Below, one piece after another: positions 19,959 through 29,352 of a DNA stretch of 64,000 nt (the stretch's first letter is position 1; the number at the start of each line of letters is the position of its first letter). The notes beneath the pieces are model-generated. The model was not told the origin of the DNA and did no database searches. It worked only from the letters and a program-made list of their open reading frames with translations. The DNA is taken from assembly GCA_001899635.1 (NCBI GenBank), contig MKVQ01000023.1, forward strand, positions 285,815 to 349,814. The letters are read 5' to 3'. A program made the translations under genes and the position numbers. The DNA comes from Myxococcales bacterium 68-20 (GTDB taxonomy: Bacteria > Myxococcota_A > Polyangia > Polyangiales > Polyangiaceae).

Positions 19959-22900
19959 CTACGAGGCGCGGCGGCGTGACGGTCGGCGAAGGCACAACAG
20001 GCCGAGGACGATCAGCCAGGCGGAGCCTTGCGACGCCGAACGCGGCGATGCGCTGCAACCACCGTCACCGCTGATGGCCGCCGGACGCTCCGGTTGCGGT
20101 TCCTCCGGCGAGGAAGGGCTAGGCGTGTCTTGCGTCTCTTCCACGGTCCACCGAGCTTCCGCGGGCGATGCGTCCACGTTGCCCGCACGATCGACCGCGC
20201 GAGCGCGGAGGACATGGTCGCCCAACGCGACCGCGTAGACGTCCGAACATGGAGTGAACGGTGCACCGTCCAAGCTGCACTCGAAGCGCACGCTCGCTTC
20301 CGTCGATGCGTAGGCAAACGACGCGTTCCGCTCGTTCGTACGCGCAGGCGGCTGCTTGGTGAACGACGTGTCCGGCGCGCGCGTGTCGACCGTGAATGTG
20401 AGCAGGCTGGAGGAAGGGCTGGTGTTGCCTGCGCTGTCGACCGCGGTCGCCGTCACCGAGTGAGCCCCCTCGGGCAACGTCGTCGACGGCGCGCAGCTCC
20501 ACTGACCGGCGGCATCCGTGGTCGCCGTACAGAGCTCGGTGGAGCCTTCTCGAACGGTGACCTGACTGTCGGGCTCCGCGGTGCCCGAGATCGCCGCGGG
20601 CGATGCCGAGAGCTGGGCCCCCGAAGCGGGGACGAGGATGACGGGCGCCGCCGGCGCCGTCGGGTCGACGTGGATGGTCACCGAAGCCGCCGTCTCCGTC
20701 GCGCTCAGCACGGTAGACGAGACGACCGCGGCGTGGGCTCCCGGCGCCGCTCCGGCCAGGTTGCATGACCAGTGGCCGGCGTTGTCGGCGGTGCCGGTGC
20801 ATGCCGGGTCCGCGGCGGCATCGAGGTACACACGAACCGTCGCCCCCGGAGTCGCGCTACCGCCGACGTTCCCGCTGGTGAGGCGTGCGGGTGCCGGCGG
20901 GTCGAGCAGCACCGGGACCTCTTGGCAGATCGACAGCGCGTCCACGCGATAGATGACCGGCGTATCCGAGTTGTCGTTCAACGCGCAGTCGGTGTCGACG
21001 AGCGCAAGACGCACGTCCCCCGTAGCCGCGTCGAAGTCGCGTTGCTGGTCGGCGCCAGCCGCCTCAGCGGCAGCCGCGGTCGCCGAGCCAGCCCCGACGA
21101 AGCCGAGCGAGAAGCGCTGCGCTCCCGCGGCCGAGCTGTAGTTCACGCCCACGATGCCCGGATACCAGTTGGAGCCCCCCGAATAGCTCACGGCTCCACC
21201 GACGTAGCGCACACGGTAGCGCCCCGGAACGGCGAGGGCCGCCTGGCTGGCGCCGGCTGGGAGCGTGGGGTCGGTCAGGCTCGCGACCTGCGTGCAGCTC
21301 GTGCGACCTCGACGCGTGTAGACCGCATGCACCCCTGAATTCCTGCAGCCAAACCCACCTTCGACGCGACAGCTCGCATCGCAGCCGTCACCGGCGGTGA
21401 GGTTGCCGTCGTCGCACTCTTCGGAGGCCGTCTGGATGCCGTCGCCACACTTGACCGCGCACACCGACGGGTTGCCGGTACAGCTGTAGCCCGGCTCGAT
21501 GTTGCAGGCGGCATCGCAGCCGTCACCGGCGGTGAAGTTGCCGTCGTCGCAGACCTCGGCGGCGGCACGAACGCCGTCGCCGCAGCGAGCGATGCAGGAG
21601 CTCGGTCTGCCACTGCAGCTGAATCCGGCCTCGACGCGGCAGAAGCCATCGCAGCCATCGCCGCTGGTCGCGTTTCCGTCGTCACATGACTCGCCGGCCT
21701 CGACGATGCCGTTTCCGCACGTGTTGGAGCAGGCATTGCCGGCCGTCGGGCAGCGCCATCCCGCCTCCGTACGGCACGAGGCGCTGCAGCCGTCGCCAGG
21801 AGCGGTATTGCCATCGTCGCACTGCTCGTTGCCCGCACGAATGCCGTCGCCACACACGGTGCTGCAGTTGCTCGGTGAACCGGCGCACGCGTAGCCGACT
21901 TCGACGCGGCAGCCCGGAGAGCAACCGTCGCCGGAGGTGGTGTTGCCGTCGTCGCAGCTCTCGTTGACCTGCAGCGTGCCGTTGCCACACGTGCTCGAGC
22001 AGACCGACGGTCCACTCGCAGGGGTGCTGCAGGCGTAACCTCGCTCGGGCCTGCACTCGCGACTGCAGCCGTCACCCGTCTCGAGGTTTCCGTCGTCACA
22101 TTGCTCGCCCGGATTCACCGTGCCGTTGCCACACGTCAGAGCGCACGCCTGACCCACGTTGGGGCACGCGTAGCCGAGCTCGAGAGTGCACGCGTTCGAG
22201 CATCCGTCTCCGAACGTCGCGTTGCCGTCATCACAGAGCTCGCCGGGATCCAGCCGGCCGTTGCCACACGTCAGAGCGCAGCTCGAAGGGGCGCCGTAGC
22301 ACTCGTAGCCACGCTCGATCCGACACGACGCCGAGCAGCCATCACCGCCGTTCGGGTTCCCGTCATCGCAAAGCTCGCCGGCATCGACGACACCGTTCCC
22401 GCACGTCGCCGTGCAAGCGGCTCCGGGGACCGGACACGCCCGTCCAGCCTCCACACGGCAACTCGCGTTGCAACCGTCCCCATTGGTGCGGTTGCCGTCG
22501 TCGCATTCTTCGCTCGCGTTGAGAACGCCGTTGCCACAGGTTGCAGCGCACGCGCTGGGAGCGCCCATGCAGGCGTAGCCCGGCTCGATCCCGCACGTCG
22601 CGCTGCAGCCGTCGTCGTTGGCAGCGTTGCCGTCGTCGCACTCCTCGCGCGGAGAGAGCACGCCATCGCCGCATCGATCGTCGTAAGCGTCGACGACGAG
22701 ATAGCGAAAGGCGTTCGGGACGCCGACGCTGTTCTCGTTGCAGAGCGTGATGCGGTTCAGCCCGCTACGCCACGGCGCGTTGGCGCCGAACTCTCGGACG
22801 ACGTTCTTCTGCCACGGCTGACCAGCCGGCTCGGAGACGGTGACGGGGGTATAGGCCGTCCCGTTGACCTGGGCACCATCGAGCTCGTTGTCGTTGAAGG

Positions 22901-23690
22901 TCGCCAGCCGCACACGGAACCGCGTGACGTCGAGCGTCGAGGGCAAGAGGAAATCCTGGTAGACGCAGACCGGTGCTCCGATCGGCGCCGCCATGAAGCG
23001 CGCCGTCTGGACCTCCTGCGGCCAGTCGTTCGCGTTGCGACCCCCGGTGGCGGCGCCCGTCGTCGTACCGCTGTAGAACCAGTGGGGGTCCGCGCCGTTC
23101 GCCAACCGACGGTTGTTCGCGTCGACGCCCGTGCTGAACAGGAGCACCCCCGAGCGCACGCAGCGGCTCGGGCTTCCCGTACACGCGAAGCCGGGCTCCA
23201 CCTCGCAGAGGCGGCTGCAGCCGTCGCCTTCGACCAGGTTGCCGTCGTCGCAGATCTCCTGGTCGAAGTTCGGCCACTGGCGGTTGTTCACCACTCCGTT
23301 GCCACACAACGAGAGGCCGCAGTTGGCCGAGCAGCCGTTGGCTCCCGCCACGGTGTCTCCGTCGTCGCAGGCCTCGCCGGAGTTGACGACGTTGTTGCCA
23401 CATAGGGATGCCAACGAGCAGGGGCTGCCGGGCACGTGACAGAGATAGCCAGCCTCGACTACGCCGGTGGCGGAGCATCCGTCGCCGGAGACGTTGTTGC
23501 CATCGTCACACTGTTCGCCAGCCTCGAGCTTGCCGTTCCCCACGAGCGCCGAGGATTGGCTCCTCACGTCCTCTGTTTCGACGGGCGGCGCGCCTTTGCT
23601 GCAGGCAACGACGGTCGAGGAGAGCGCGAGGAGCGCTACGGCGATCGTCTTCCAACGTGCAATCGCGTGCGACGGGTTACGTGTGCTCAT
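19959..23690 (-). CDS. Giant DUF4215 Cys-repeat surface protein with MYXO-CTERM-like tail
   Basis: 1243 residues. The signal ends in LSSTVVAC. There are 13 DUF4215 repeats (core CDDGNxxxGDGCSxxC...EPGYxC): three near residues 50-180 and ten from ~340 to ~790. They are split by a ~160-residue beta-rich insert ([20 protein letters not shown]) that looks like a ligand-binding jelly roll. Another beta domain follows, then two or three Ig-like modules ([53 protein letters not shown]). The end is a MYXO-CTERM-like sorting tail: GGCSASP, hydrophobic [11 protein letters not shown], then Arg-rich. A lipobox and a sorting tail in one protein is unusual. It is probably a long surface or matrix protein. 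Confidence 0.88.
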   Translation of the reverse strand: MSTRNPSHAIARWKTIAVALLALSSTVVACSKGAPPVETEDVRSQSSALVGNGKLEAGEQCDDGNNVSGDGCSATGVVEAGYLCHVPGSPCSLASLCGNNVVNSGEACDDGDTVAGANGCSANCGLSLCGNGVVNNRQWPNFDQEICDDGNLVEGDGCSRLCEVEPGFACTGSPSRCVRSGVLLFSTGVDANNRRLANGADPHWFYSGTTTGAATGGRNANDWPQEVQTARFMAAPIGAPVCVYQDFLLPSTLDVTRFRVRLATFNDNELDGAQVNGTAYTPVTVSEPAGQPWQKNVVREFGANAPWRSGLNRITLCNENSVGVPNAFRYLVVDAYDDRCGDGVLSPREECDDGNAANDDGCSATCGIEPGYACMGAPSACAATCGNGVLNASEECDDGNRTNGDGCNASCRVEAGRACPVPGAACTATCGNGVVDAGELCDDGNPNGGDGCSASCRIERGYECYGAPSSCALTCGNGRLDPGELCDDGNATFGDGCSNACTLELGYACPNVGQACALTCGNGTVNPGEQCDDGNLETGDGCSRECRPERGYACSTPASGPSVCSSTCGNGTLQVNESCDDGNTTSGDGCSPGCRVEVGYACAGSPSNCSTVCGDGIRAGNEQCDDGNTAPGDGCSASCRTEAGWRCPTAGNACSNTCGNGIVEAGESCDDGNATSGDGCDGFCRVEAGFSCSGRPSSCIARCGDGVRAAAEVCDDGNFTAGDGCDAACNIEPGYSCTGNPSVCAVKCGDGIQTASEECDDGNLTAGDGCDASCRVEGGFGCRNSGVHAVYTRRGRTSCTQVASLTDPTLPAGASQAALAVPGRYRVRYVGGAVSYSGGSNWYPGIVGVNYSSAAGAQRFSLGFVGAGSATAAAAEAAGADQQRDFDAATGDVRLALVDTDCALNDNSDTPVIYRVDALSICQEVPVLLDPPAPARLTSGNVGGSATPGATVRVYLDAAADPACTGTADNAGHWSCNLAGAAPGAHAAVVSSTVLSATETAASVTIHVDPTAPAAPVILVPASGAQLSASPAAISGTAEPDSQVTVREGSTELCTATTDAAGQWSCAPSTTLPEGAHSVTATAVDSAGNTSPSSSLLTFTVDTRAPDTSFTKQPPARTNERNASFAYASTEASVRFECSLDGAPFTPCSDVYAVALGDHVLRARAVDRAGNVDASPAEARWTVEETQDTPSPSSPEEPQPERPAAISGDGGCSASPRSASQGSAWLIVLGLLCLRRPSRRRAS

Positions 23691-24013
23691 GGCAGGTCTT
23701 GATCGAGGTGGAGAAGCACGACGCGGGGTCGAGAGGACGACCCGCGATCAGAGCAGAGTCGCCGCTGCTTCGTTCCGAGACAAGGTGAAAGACGCTGTCA
23801 CCGGACAGCGTGCGTCGGTGGGTGTGGTGAAAGCCTTGCTCCGCACCTCGAGAGAATCGCTCGAAGGTCATCCCCCCGGGGCGTCGTCACGCCCGAGGGG
23901 GTGGGCGTTCTTCGAGGAGCTCGCAAACGCGGCGACGAGATCCGTGACGGAGAGCGCGTCACTCGGAGTGTCTTTGAAGTGCTACGCGGATCAACTATGG
24001 ACGCACGCGCAAC
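23691..24013. other. Intergenic region with a strong hairpin
   Basis: 323 bases between the divergent DUF4215 gene and the next plus-strand gene. Bases 23872-23884 (CCCCCCGGGGCGT) pair with 23889-23901 across a 4-base loop with a small bulge. No gene-like frame with normal codon use was seen on either strand. The DUF4215 promoter should lie in 23691-23800, but I could not identify its elements. Confidence 0.4.
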
Positions 24014-24325
24014 GTGATTCTCGCGGAGTTCCCCGAGATGACCGCGGCCATCTTCGACATCAACGCCCGCAGGTTCTTCGAGCCGTTTCCTGGCGCGGCC
24101 GCGCCCGTCGCGACAACGATGACCCTCGCCAACGGCGTGAGCGCGCGCGCGATGGAGAGCGCCATGAAGCGGCCGGACAAGGAGGCGGGAAGCGTGGATG
24201 TAGCGCTCATGGCTGTGGGCGTCTCCGAGGCTGACGGCTCCGGTCTGTTCATCGTGTGCGCCGGTCACAGCGCGGCTTCCTGTAAGGCCGACATCGAGGC
24301 GATCTACGCGTCCGCTCGCCACTGA
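24014..24325 (+). CDS. Small hypothetical protein, start uncertain
   Basis: 103 residues from a GTG at 24014. Codons are almost all GC-ending, so the frame is very probably coding. It contains a Phe-rich stretch (FDINARRFFEPFPGAAAP) and a conserved-looking VALMAVGVSEADGSGLFIV followed by two Cys (VCAGHSAASC). The frame is open back only to a TGA near 23975 and has no ribosome site, so this could be the tail of a gene that lost its beginning. No family is recognised. The DUF4169 gene follows 114 bases later. Confidence 0.55.
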   Translation: MILAEFPEMTAAIFDINARRFFEPFPGAAAPVATTMTLANGVSARAMESAMKRPDKEAGSVDVALMAVGVSEADGSGLFIVCAGHSAASCKADIEAIYASARH

Positions 24326-24439
24326 TCCCCTCCCCGCGCGCGCCCCCGGTGTCCGCCGGATGGCTCGCATCGGTGCGGTCCGCGACGGGCTCGCCCGTGC
24401 CTTCTCGCGGCTCGCGCGAACTGTGGCAAGATCCGGGGA

Positions 24440-24673
24440 GTGAGCAGCAACGTCGTCAACCTGAACCGGTTCCGCAAGAAGAAGCAGCGGGAGGAAAAGG
24501 CCAAGCAGGCCGAGATCAACCGCATCCGGCACGGGCGAACGCAGGCCGAGAAGGACCGTGAGCGGGCGGAGCGTGAGCGGGCGGCACGCCTGATCGACGG
24601 CAAGCGCCTCGAGCGTGGTCCCGAGGAGAACCTCGATGGCGACACAGCCACCGAAAGATCGGACGAGGTCTGA
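24440..24673 (+). CDS. DUF4169 family small protein
   Basis: 77 residues, highly charged and helical. NVVNLNRFRKKKQREEKAKQ followed by AEINRIRHGRTQAEKDRERA matches the DUF4169 pattern (VNLNxxRK...NRxxFGRTKAEKxR) of small Lys/Arg/Glu-rich proteins of unknown role in Proteobacteria and myxobacteria. It starts at GTG 24440 with GGGGAG overlapping the start region. The next gene begins two bases after its stop, so the two are one transcript. Confidence 0.8.
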   Translation: MSSNVVNLNRFRKKKQREEKAKQAEINRIRHGRTQAEKDRERAERERAARLIDGKRLERGPEENLDGDTATERSDEV

Positions 24674-24675
24674 AG

Positions 24676-25056
24676 ATGAGCGACGAGCAAGCGATCCGCG
24701 ACGTCATCGAGCGGTGGATGGACGGCACCAAGCGTGGTGACACGTCGTCGATCCTCGACCTGATGACGGACGACGTGGTCTTCCTCGCGCCCGGTCGCGA
24801 GCCGTTCGGCAAGGAGGTCTTCCGCGTGGCCTCCGCCGCCATGACGGGCATGTCCATCGACGGCGAGAATCACGTCGAGGAGCTCCACGTCATCGGAGAC
24901 CACGCCTACGTACGCAGCCGGATCACGGTGACGGTGACGATGCCGGACGGAAAGGTGCTCCGGCATGCCGGGCACGGTCTTTCGATCTTTCGCAAAGACG
25001 ACCGCGGCTGGAAGCTCGCACGGGATGCCAACCTGGTCACCGCGGCGAGCCCTTGA
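24676..25056 (+). CDS. SnoaL-like / SgcJ-EcaC family protein
   Basis: 126-residue single alpha+beta barrel of the NTF2-like superfamily. The N-terminal helix AIRDVIERWMDGTKRGDTSS, the LMTDDVVFLAPGREPFGKE strand-turn, and the final HAGHGLSIFRKDDRGWKLAR match the SgcJ/EcaC family, a group of small putative enzymes or ligand-binding proteins of mostly unknown substrate. It begins two bases after the DUF4169 stop with GAGG upstream. No catalytic residues can be assigned with confidence. Confidence 0.83.
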   Translation: MSDEQAIRDVIERWMDGTKRGDTSSILDLMTDDVVFLAPGREPFGKEVFRVASAAMTGMSIDGENHVEELHVIGDHAYVRSRITVTVTMPDGKVLRHAGHGLSIFRKDDRGWKLARDANLVTAASP

Positions 25057-25106
25057 TGAAGAAGGCGTAGCGCGCGTCCGCCGCAAGGCTGTCGAGAGGA
25101 GATCGC

Positions 25107-26477
25107 GTGAGAGAGTCGAACCCCCTCCTGTCGCGCGCACGGTTGCTCCACGGACGCCTCGTCGCGATGGGGCTTCTCGATCGGCGGCGCCAGGTCCACG
25201 GTGCCACCTCTCACGGCTATCGCCTTCAGCCGCCGCTGACCGCAGCCGAGCTGAAGGCCATCGAGGCCGAGGCGCAGACACGCCTTCCGGACGAATATCG
25301 GCTCTGGGTCACGGAGGTCGCCGACGGCGGGGCAGGACCGAACCATGGGGTCCGTCCGCTACGCGAAGCGCGCGACGGCGCGAGCAACGAGCTCGGTGAG
25401 CTCCGCGCGGCCAAGCCCGTCGTCCTCCCGCTCGGCAAAGGCGAAGACACCGAACACGTCCTCGTCGCCTCCGGCGCGAGCTCGGGTCAGGTCCGCTCGC
25501 TCCATGGCGGCGGCGACGTAGGCACCTTCTTCGATTGGATCGAGTCCTGGCTCGACCGCGAGTGGGACGACGTCACGTCCCGCCACGAGCGGCGGCAGGC
25601 GGAGCTCGCAACGCACCGGCATGCGCTCGAAGCGGGCACCGCCAGTGTCCGTGCGCTCGACGAGCTCGCGGTCGAGGCCGGGCTCGACGGCAATCTCGAG
25701 GAGTCAGCGCGCCTCTACGCGCTCGCCGGAGAGCGCGTAGAGACCGACCGCGACGTGCCCGCGCTCCGCAGGCTCTTCGAGCAGTGGACGCACTGCCTCC
25801 ATTCGCTGACGCGCTTCGACGAAGCGATCCTCGTCGCGCGGCGCGGAGCGCGCTGGGCGCGAGACGTCGGACAACACGGGCTCGCCAAGCGCATGTGGCA
25901 GGTCGAAACACGCTTGCTCGCGGATGTCGGGCGATGCGACGAGGCGCTGGCACGCATGCTCGACGACGGGTGGCCGCTCGCCCATCAAACGGTCGGCTGG
26001 CACTGCGTGATGCGCGGTCGAGGTGCCGAAGCGCTCGTGTATCTCGAGAAGGAGCCCGCACGAACCGCGGCCCTCCTGAACACGATCGGGGTCGCGCGGA
26101 AGTTGATGGGCAACTACGAAGCAGCGAAGGCGGCTTTCGAAGAGGCGCTCGAGCTCGAGCCGAGCGCCGCCGTGCTCGACAACCTGGGGATGCTCCTCGC
26201 CCGTCGCAAGACGACGAGCAAGGCTGTCGTCCTTCTCAAGCGGGCGCGGGCGCTCGCGCCGAGCGCCCCCCACGTGCTCGCTTGTTATGGCGGGCTACTC
26301 TGGTGCAAAGGCGAGCACGAAGCGGCGATCCTCGAGGTCCGTAGAGCACTCGCCTACACTCGCGACGAGTCCGTCGTACGCGAAGCGCTCGACGAGGTCC
26401 CGGCGGATGATCGCTGCGAAGCGCTCTTCCGCGAAGCGCGCGCCGCCTCGGCCGTGGATGGCTCCCCCCGCGCGTAG
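25107..26477 (+). CDS. SMI1/KNR4-like domain fused to tetratricopeptide repeats
   Basis: 456 residues from GTG 25107, preceded by GAGAGGAGA. Residues ~40-150 carry the SMI1/KNR4 pattern (LTAAELKAIEAEAQTRLPDE, then the LWVTEVADGGAGPNHGVRPL turn), a fold common in toxin-immunity and scaffolding proteins. The C-terminal ~250 residues are TPR-like helices (LLNTIGVARKLMGNYEAAKA and FEEALELEPSAAVLDNLGML are clear repeats). In bacteria the SMI1 domain is often an immunity module against secreted nuclease toxins, but no toxin gene is seen next to it. The combination suggests an adaptor; the function is inferred only from folds. Confidence 0.82.
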   Translation: MRESNPLLSRARLLHGRLVAMGLLDRRRQVHGATSHGYRLQPPLTAAELKAIEAEAQTRLPDEYRLWVTEVADGGAGPNHGVRPLREARDGASNELGELRAAKPVVLPLGKGEDTEHVLVASGASSGQVRSLHGGGDVGTFFDWIESWLDREWDDVTSRHERRQAELATHRHALEAGTASVRALDELAVEAGLDGNLEESARLYALAGERVETDRDVPALRRLFEQWTHCLHSLTRFDEAILVARRGARWARDVGQHGLAKRMWQVETRLLADVGRCDEALARMLDDGWPLAHQTVGWHCVMRGRGAEALVYLEKEPARTAALLNTIGVARKLMGNYEAAKAAFEEALELEPSAAVLDNLGMLLARRKTTSKAVVLLKRARALAPSAPHVLACYGGLLWCKGEHEAAILEVRRALAYTRDESVVREALDEVPADDRCEALFREARAASAVDGSPRA

Positions 26478-26662
26478 CTGACCGAGCGGGTCGATCTCGC
26501 GCGCGGGCGGCGGAGCCGAGCGCAGACCTCGAGCTCGGCTTGCCTCCCAGGGCTGCGGACCGGCGATCCGTCGCGTCGCGACGTTCAGTCGGTCGAAGAC
26601 GTTGGTCGTGCTGATCGCGGCTCGACGCCGCGAGGACCTCACGCATCCGCTACACTCACCGC

Positions 26663-27373
26663 GTGAACGCAGATCGACTCGCGGCACTGACCGGTGCTCA
26701 GCTCGTGAAGATCGCGACGGAGGACGCCTCGTCGTTCAAACCGGTTGGTGCGGAGCTGGAACGCCGTGCTCCCGATCCGCGCGCGGCAGATGCGCTCATT
26801 GATGCCTATCGCAAGGGAGCAATCCCGCCGTGGCTCGTCGCCCACTTACTCGGGTGCGTGCGCGCGGCGCAAGGATACGAAGTAGCACGCGAGGTCCTTC
26901 TCGCCGCGCCGGGCCTTCTAGCAGAGTCGTACGCGGGACCCGCTATGGCGCGCATCGCGGGCGCAGCTGCACATGACGACCTGGTGGGTATCATGATGAA
27001 CGCACCTCGGCTGCGAAGCCGCGAAGGTGCAGCGTACGGGTTGAGTGTCCTGAAGCGACCGGGCACGGCCTCGCTCGTGCTCCACGCGGTGCAGGCCGGC
27101 CGCGTGCGGCGTCATCCGGCGGCGTTCATCGTGGGGAGCTTGCCGGATGCGCTTCCCGCCATTCTCGAGTGGTTCAGCAGCGAGGACGAGACCACCGAGG
27201 CGATGGCCCTCGACGCAGCCTTCTCTCTCGTCACGCAGACCGCGGGCGATCCGGACATCGGGCTGGCGTGGGCGATTCGCCGAACGCTCGATGGAGGACG
27301 CGTGAAGCAAGCACCGCGCACGCGTCAGGCGATGTTGATGCGCATCGCGCCAGTGCTCCGACGAGGTACGTAG
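26663..27373 (+). CDS. Hypothetical helical-repeat protein
   Basis: 236 residues from GTG 26663. The whole protein is short Ala/Leu helices (RAADALIDAYRKGAIPPWLV, AMARIAGAAAHDDLVGIMMN, EAMALDAAFSLVTQTAGDPD) with the spacing of HEAT/ARM-type repeats, so it is probably a soluble scaffold. It has no signal, membrane segment or catalytic motif. It follows the SMI1-TPR gene by 185 bases on the same strand. No family was recognised. Confidence 0.68.
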   Translation: MNADRLAALTGAQLVKIATEDASSFKPVGAELERRAPDPRAADALIDAYRKGAIPPWLVAHLLGCVRAAQGYEVAREVLLAAPGLLAESYAGPAMARIAGAAAHDDLVGIMMNAPRLRSREGAAYGLSVLKRPGTASLVLHAVQAGRVRRHPAAFIVGSLPDALPAILEWFSSEDETTEAMALDAAFSLVTQTAGDPDIGLAWAIRRTLDGGRVKQAPRTRQAMLMRIAPVLRRGT

Positions 27374-27734
27374 TCAATGAACCTCGCCTGACCGGGTTCC
27401 GAGATCGGCATCGAGGATGCGGTTCGGTCCGCTCGTTGATGCGCCGGTCGCGCGCCAACGGACAGAAGTCGAGCCAGCGACGGTCAGTCTCGCGCCGGTA
27501 GTGCTCGGTCTGCGGCAGCGAAATGCTGCCATCTGGTCTGCGTGGGCTTTCACGAAGGCCGAATTTGGCGCGCCGCCGTTCGCGCGGCGAGCGCGCGCGG
27601 AGCGCGAAATGGAGCGCGCCCCCTGCCCCTTTCCACTTCCAATCTATGCCAGAGACGGGGGCTTGCGGCAAGCCCCGGGTCGTGCCGCACAGTCACCAGC
27701 CGCACGCGAGAACCGTGCAGAGCGGAGGATCGGA
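27374..27734. other. Intergenic region before the monooxygenase
   Basis: 361 bases. Frames continue open upstream of the monooxygenase start but have Arg/Ala-rich content without normal codon use. Apart from the GGAGG ribosome site at its right end I see no stem-loop, repeat or conserved element. Confidence 0.4.
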
Positions 27735-29240
27735 ATGCGCGACGAAGCAGGACGCAGTGTGACGATCGCAAACCATGCGGTGGTGATCGCCGGAGGAGGT
27801 CCGACCGGCATGATGTTGGCGGCCGAGCTGGCGCTTTCGCGAGTCGACGTCGCCATCGTCGAGCGGCGCGAAAACCAAGACATCGCCGGCTCGCGCGCAG
27901 GAGGTCTGCACGCACGCACGATCGAGGTGCTCGATCAGCGGGGGATCGCCGAGCGCTTCCTTTCACAAGGGCAGGTCGGTCAGGTCGCGGGCTTCTCGTT
28001 CATCCCTCTCGACATCAGCGACTTCCCCACTCGCCACAACTACGGGCTCGGGCTCTGGCAGAGCCGCATCGAGAGCATCATGGCCGACTGGGTCTCTGAG
28101 CTGCCGGTGAAGTTCTATCGCGGGCGTGAGGTAGCGGGGCTTGCGCAGGACGACACCGGCGTCGACGTCGAGCTCTCCGACGGAACGTCGCTGCGAGCGA
28201 AGTACCTCGTCGGGTGCGACGGAGGTCGGAGCCTGATCCGCAAGAAGGCGGGGATCGACTTCCCGGGATGGGACGCGTCGACGAGCTACCTGATCGCCGA
28301 GGTCGAGATGACCGAAGAACCGGCGTCGGGCATCCGCCGCGGTGAAAAGGGCGTCAATGCTCTGGGTAAGCTGGAGGACGGGAAGCGCGTGCGCGTCGTG
28401 TTGGTCGAACCGCACGTCGGCAAAGGCGACGAGCCGACGCTACAAGACCTCCGCGATGCGCTCATCGCCGTCTATGGGACGGACTTCGGTGTTCGTAATC
28501 CGAGTTGGCTATCCAGATTCACCGACATGGCTCGGCAGGCGGCGTCCTACCGAGAGCGACGGGTGCTCTTGGCCGGCGACGCGGCGCACGTGCATTCCCC
28601 TGCGGGCGGCCAGGGCCTCAACATAGGTGTCCAGGATGCCGTAAACTTGGGATGGAAGCTCGCCCAGGTGGTCCACGGGACATCCCCCGACGGCCTCCTC
28701 GATACCTACCATGCCGAGCGGCATCCCATCGGTGCGCGCGTGCTCCGGCTCACCATGGCGCAAACCGCGCTCGGCCGCGGTGACGATCGCACGGAGGCCT
28801 TGCGCGAGAACATGTCCGAGCTCTTGCGGATGGACGAGCCTCGCAAGCGATACGCCGCGATGATGTCGGGCCTCGACGTCCACTACGACCTCGGTGAGGG
28901 ACACCCGCTGCTCGGTCGTCGCATGCCCGATCTCGATTTGGTCACCGAACGCGGCCCGCAGCGCGTGTTCCCCCTGCTGCATGATGCCCGAGCGGTATTC
29001 CTCAACCTCGGTGAGCCTGGAGCCTTCGACATCACTCCGTGGGCGGAACGGGTTCGGCTGATCGACGCTCGCTACGCTGGTAAGTGGGAGCTCCCGGTGT
29101 TCGGAGCGGTCTCTGCTCCGGCCGCCGTGTTGATTCGGCCCGACGGATACGTCGCGTGGGCCTCCGACGGCACGGACCACGGCCTTCGTGACGCCCTCAC
29201 CAAATGGTTCGGACCGCCCACAGCGGAAGCGCTCCCGTAG
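27735..29240 (+). CDS. FAD-dependent aromatic-ring monooxygenase
   Basis: 501-residue flavoprotein hydroxylase of the FAD_binding_3 class, which uses NAD(P)H and O2 to hydroxylate aromatic or polyketide substrates. Visible motifs are the dinucleotide loop VVIAGGGPTG (16-25), the DG motif LVGCDGGRSLIR (about 155-165), and the GD motif LLAGDAAHVHSPAGGQGLNI (Gly281-Asp282) that closes over FAD. A C-terminal thioredoxin-like extension, usual in the family, follows (AVFLNLGEPGAFDITPW, then VLIRPDGYVAWA). ATG 27735 is fixed by GGAGG seven bases upstream. It stands alone, with no biosynthetic cluster around it, so catabolism or detoxification is as likely as antibiotic tailoring. Confidence 0.92.
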   Translation: MRDEAGRSVTIANHAVVIAGGGPTGMMLAAELALSRVDVAIVERRENQDIAGSRAGGLHARTIEVLDQRGIAERFLSQGQVGQVAGFSFIPLDISDFPTRHNYGLGLWQSRIESIMADWVSELPVKFYRGREVAGLAQDDTGVDVELSDGTSLRAKYLVGCDGGRSLIRKKAGIDFPGWDASTSYLIAEVEMTEEPASGIRRGEKGVNALGKLEDGKRVRVVLVEPHVGKGDEPTLQDLRDALIAVYGTDFGVRNPSWLSRFTDMARQAASYRERRVLLAGDAAHVHSPAGGQGLNIGVQDAVNLGWKLAQVVHGTSPDGLLDTYHAERHPIGARVLRLTMAQTALGRGDDRTEALRENMSELLRMDEPRKRYAAMMSGLDVHYDLGEGHPLLGRRMPDLDLVTERGPQRVFPLLHDARAVFLNLGEPGAFDITPWAERVRLIDARYAGKWELPVFGAVSAPAAVLIRPDGYVAWASDGTDHGLRDALTKWFGPPTAEALP

Positions 29241-29352
29241 CCATGGTCGAAAGCGATCGGGCTCGGCGCAGCGCTCGCACGCGTCTTCGATCTGCTGCAC
29301 GCCTCGCCTGCTCGGTCGATCGAGCGAAGCGGCACCCTCGAGGGGGATCGGC

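Noticed and set aside
20100-23500. Repeated DNA blocks that at first look like a CRISPR or satellite array
   Set aside because: They are the coding sequence of DUF4215 repeats, with variable spacing and frame-preserving differences.
27417-27734. In-frame N-terminal extension of the monooxygenase back to 27417
   Set aside because: No flavoprotein family has it; a GGAGG site fixes the start at 27735 directly before the dinucleotide fold.
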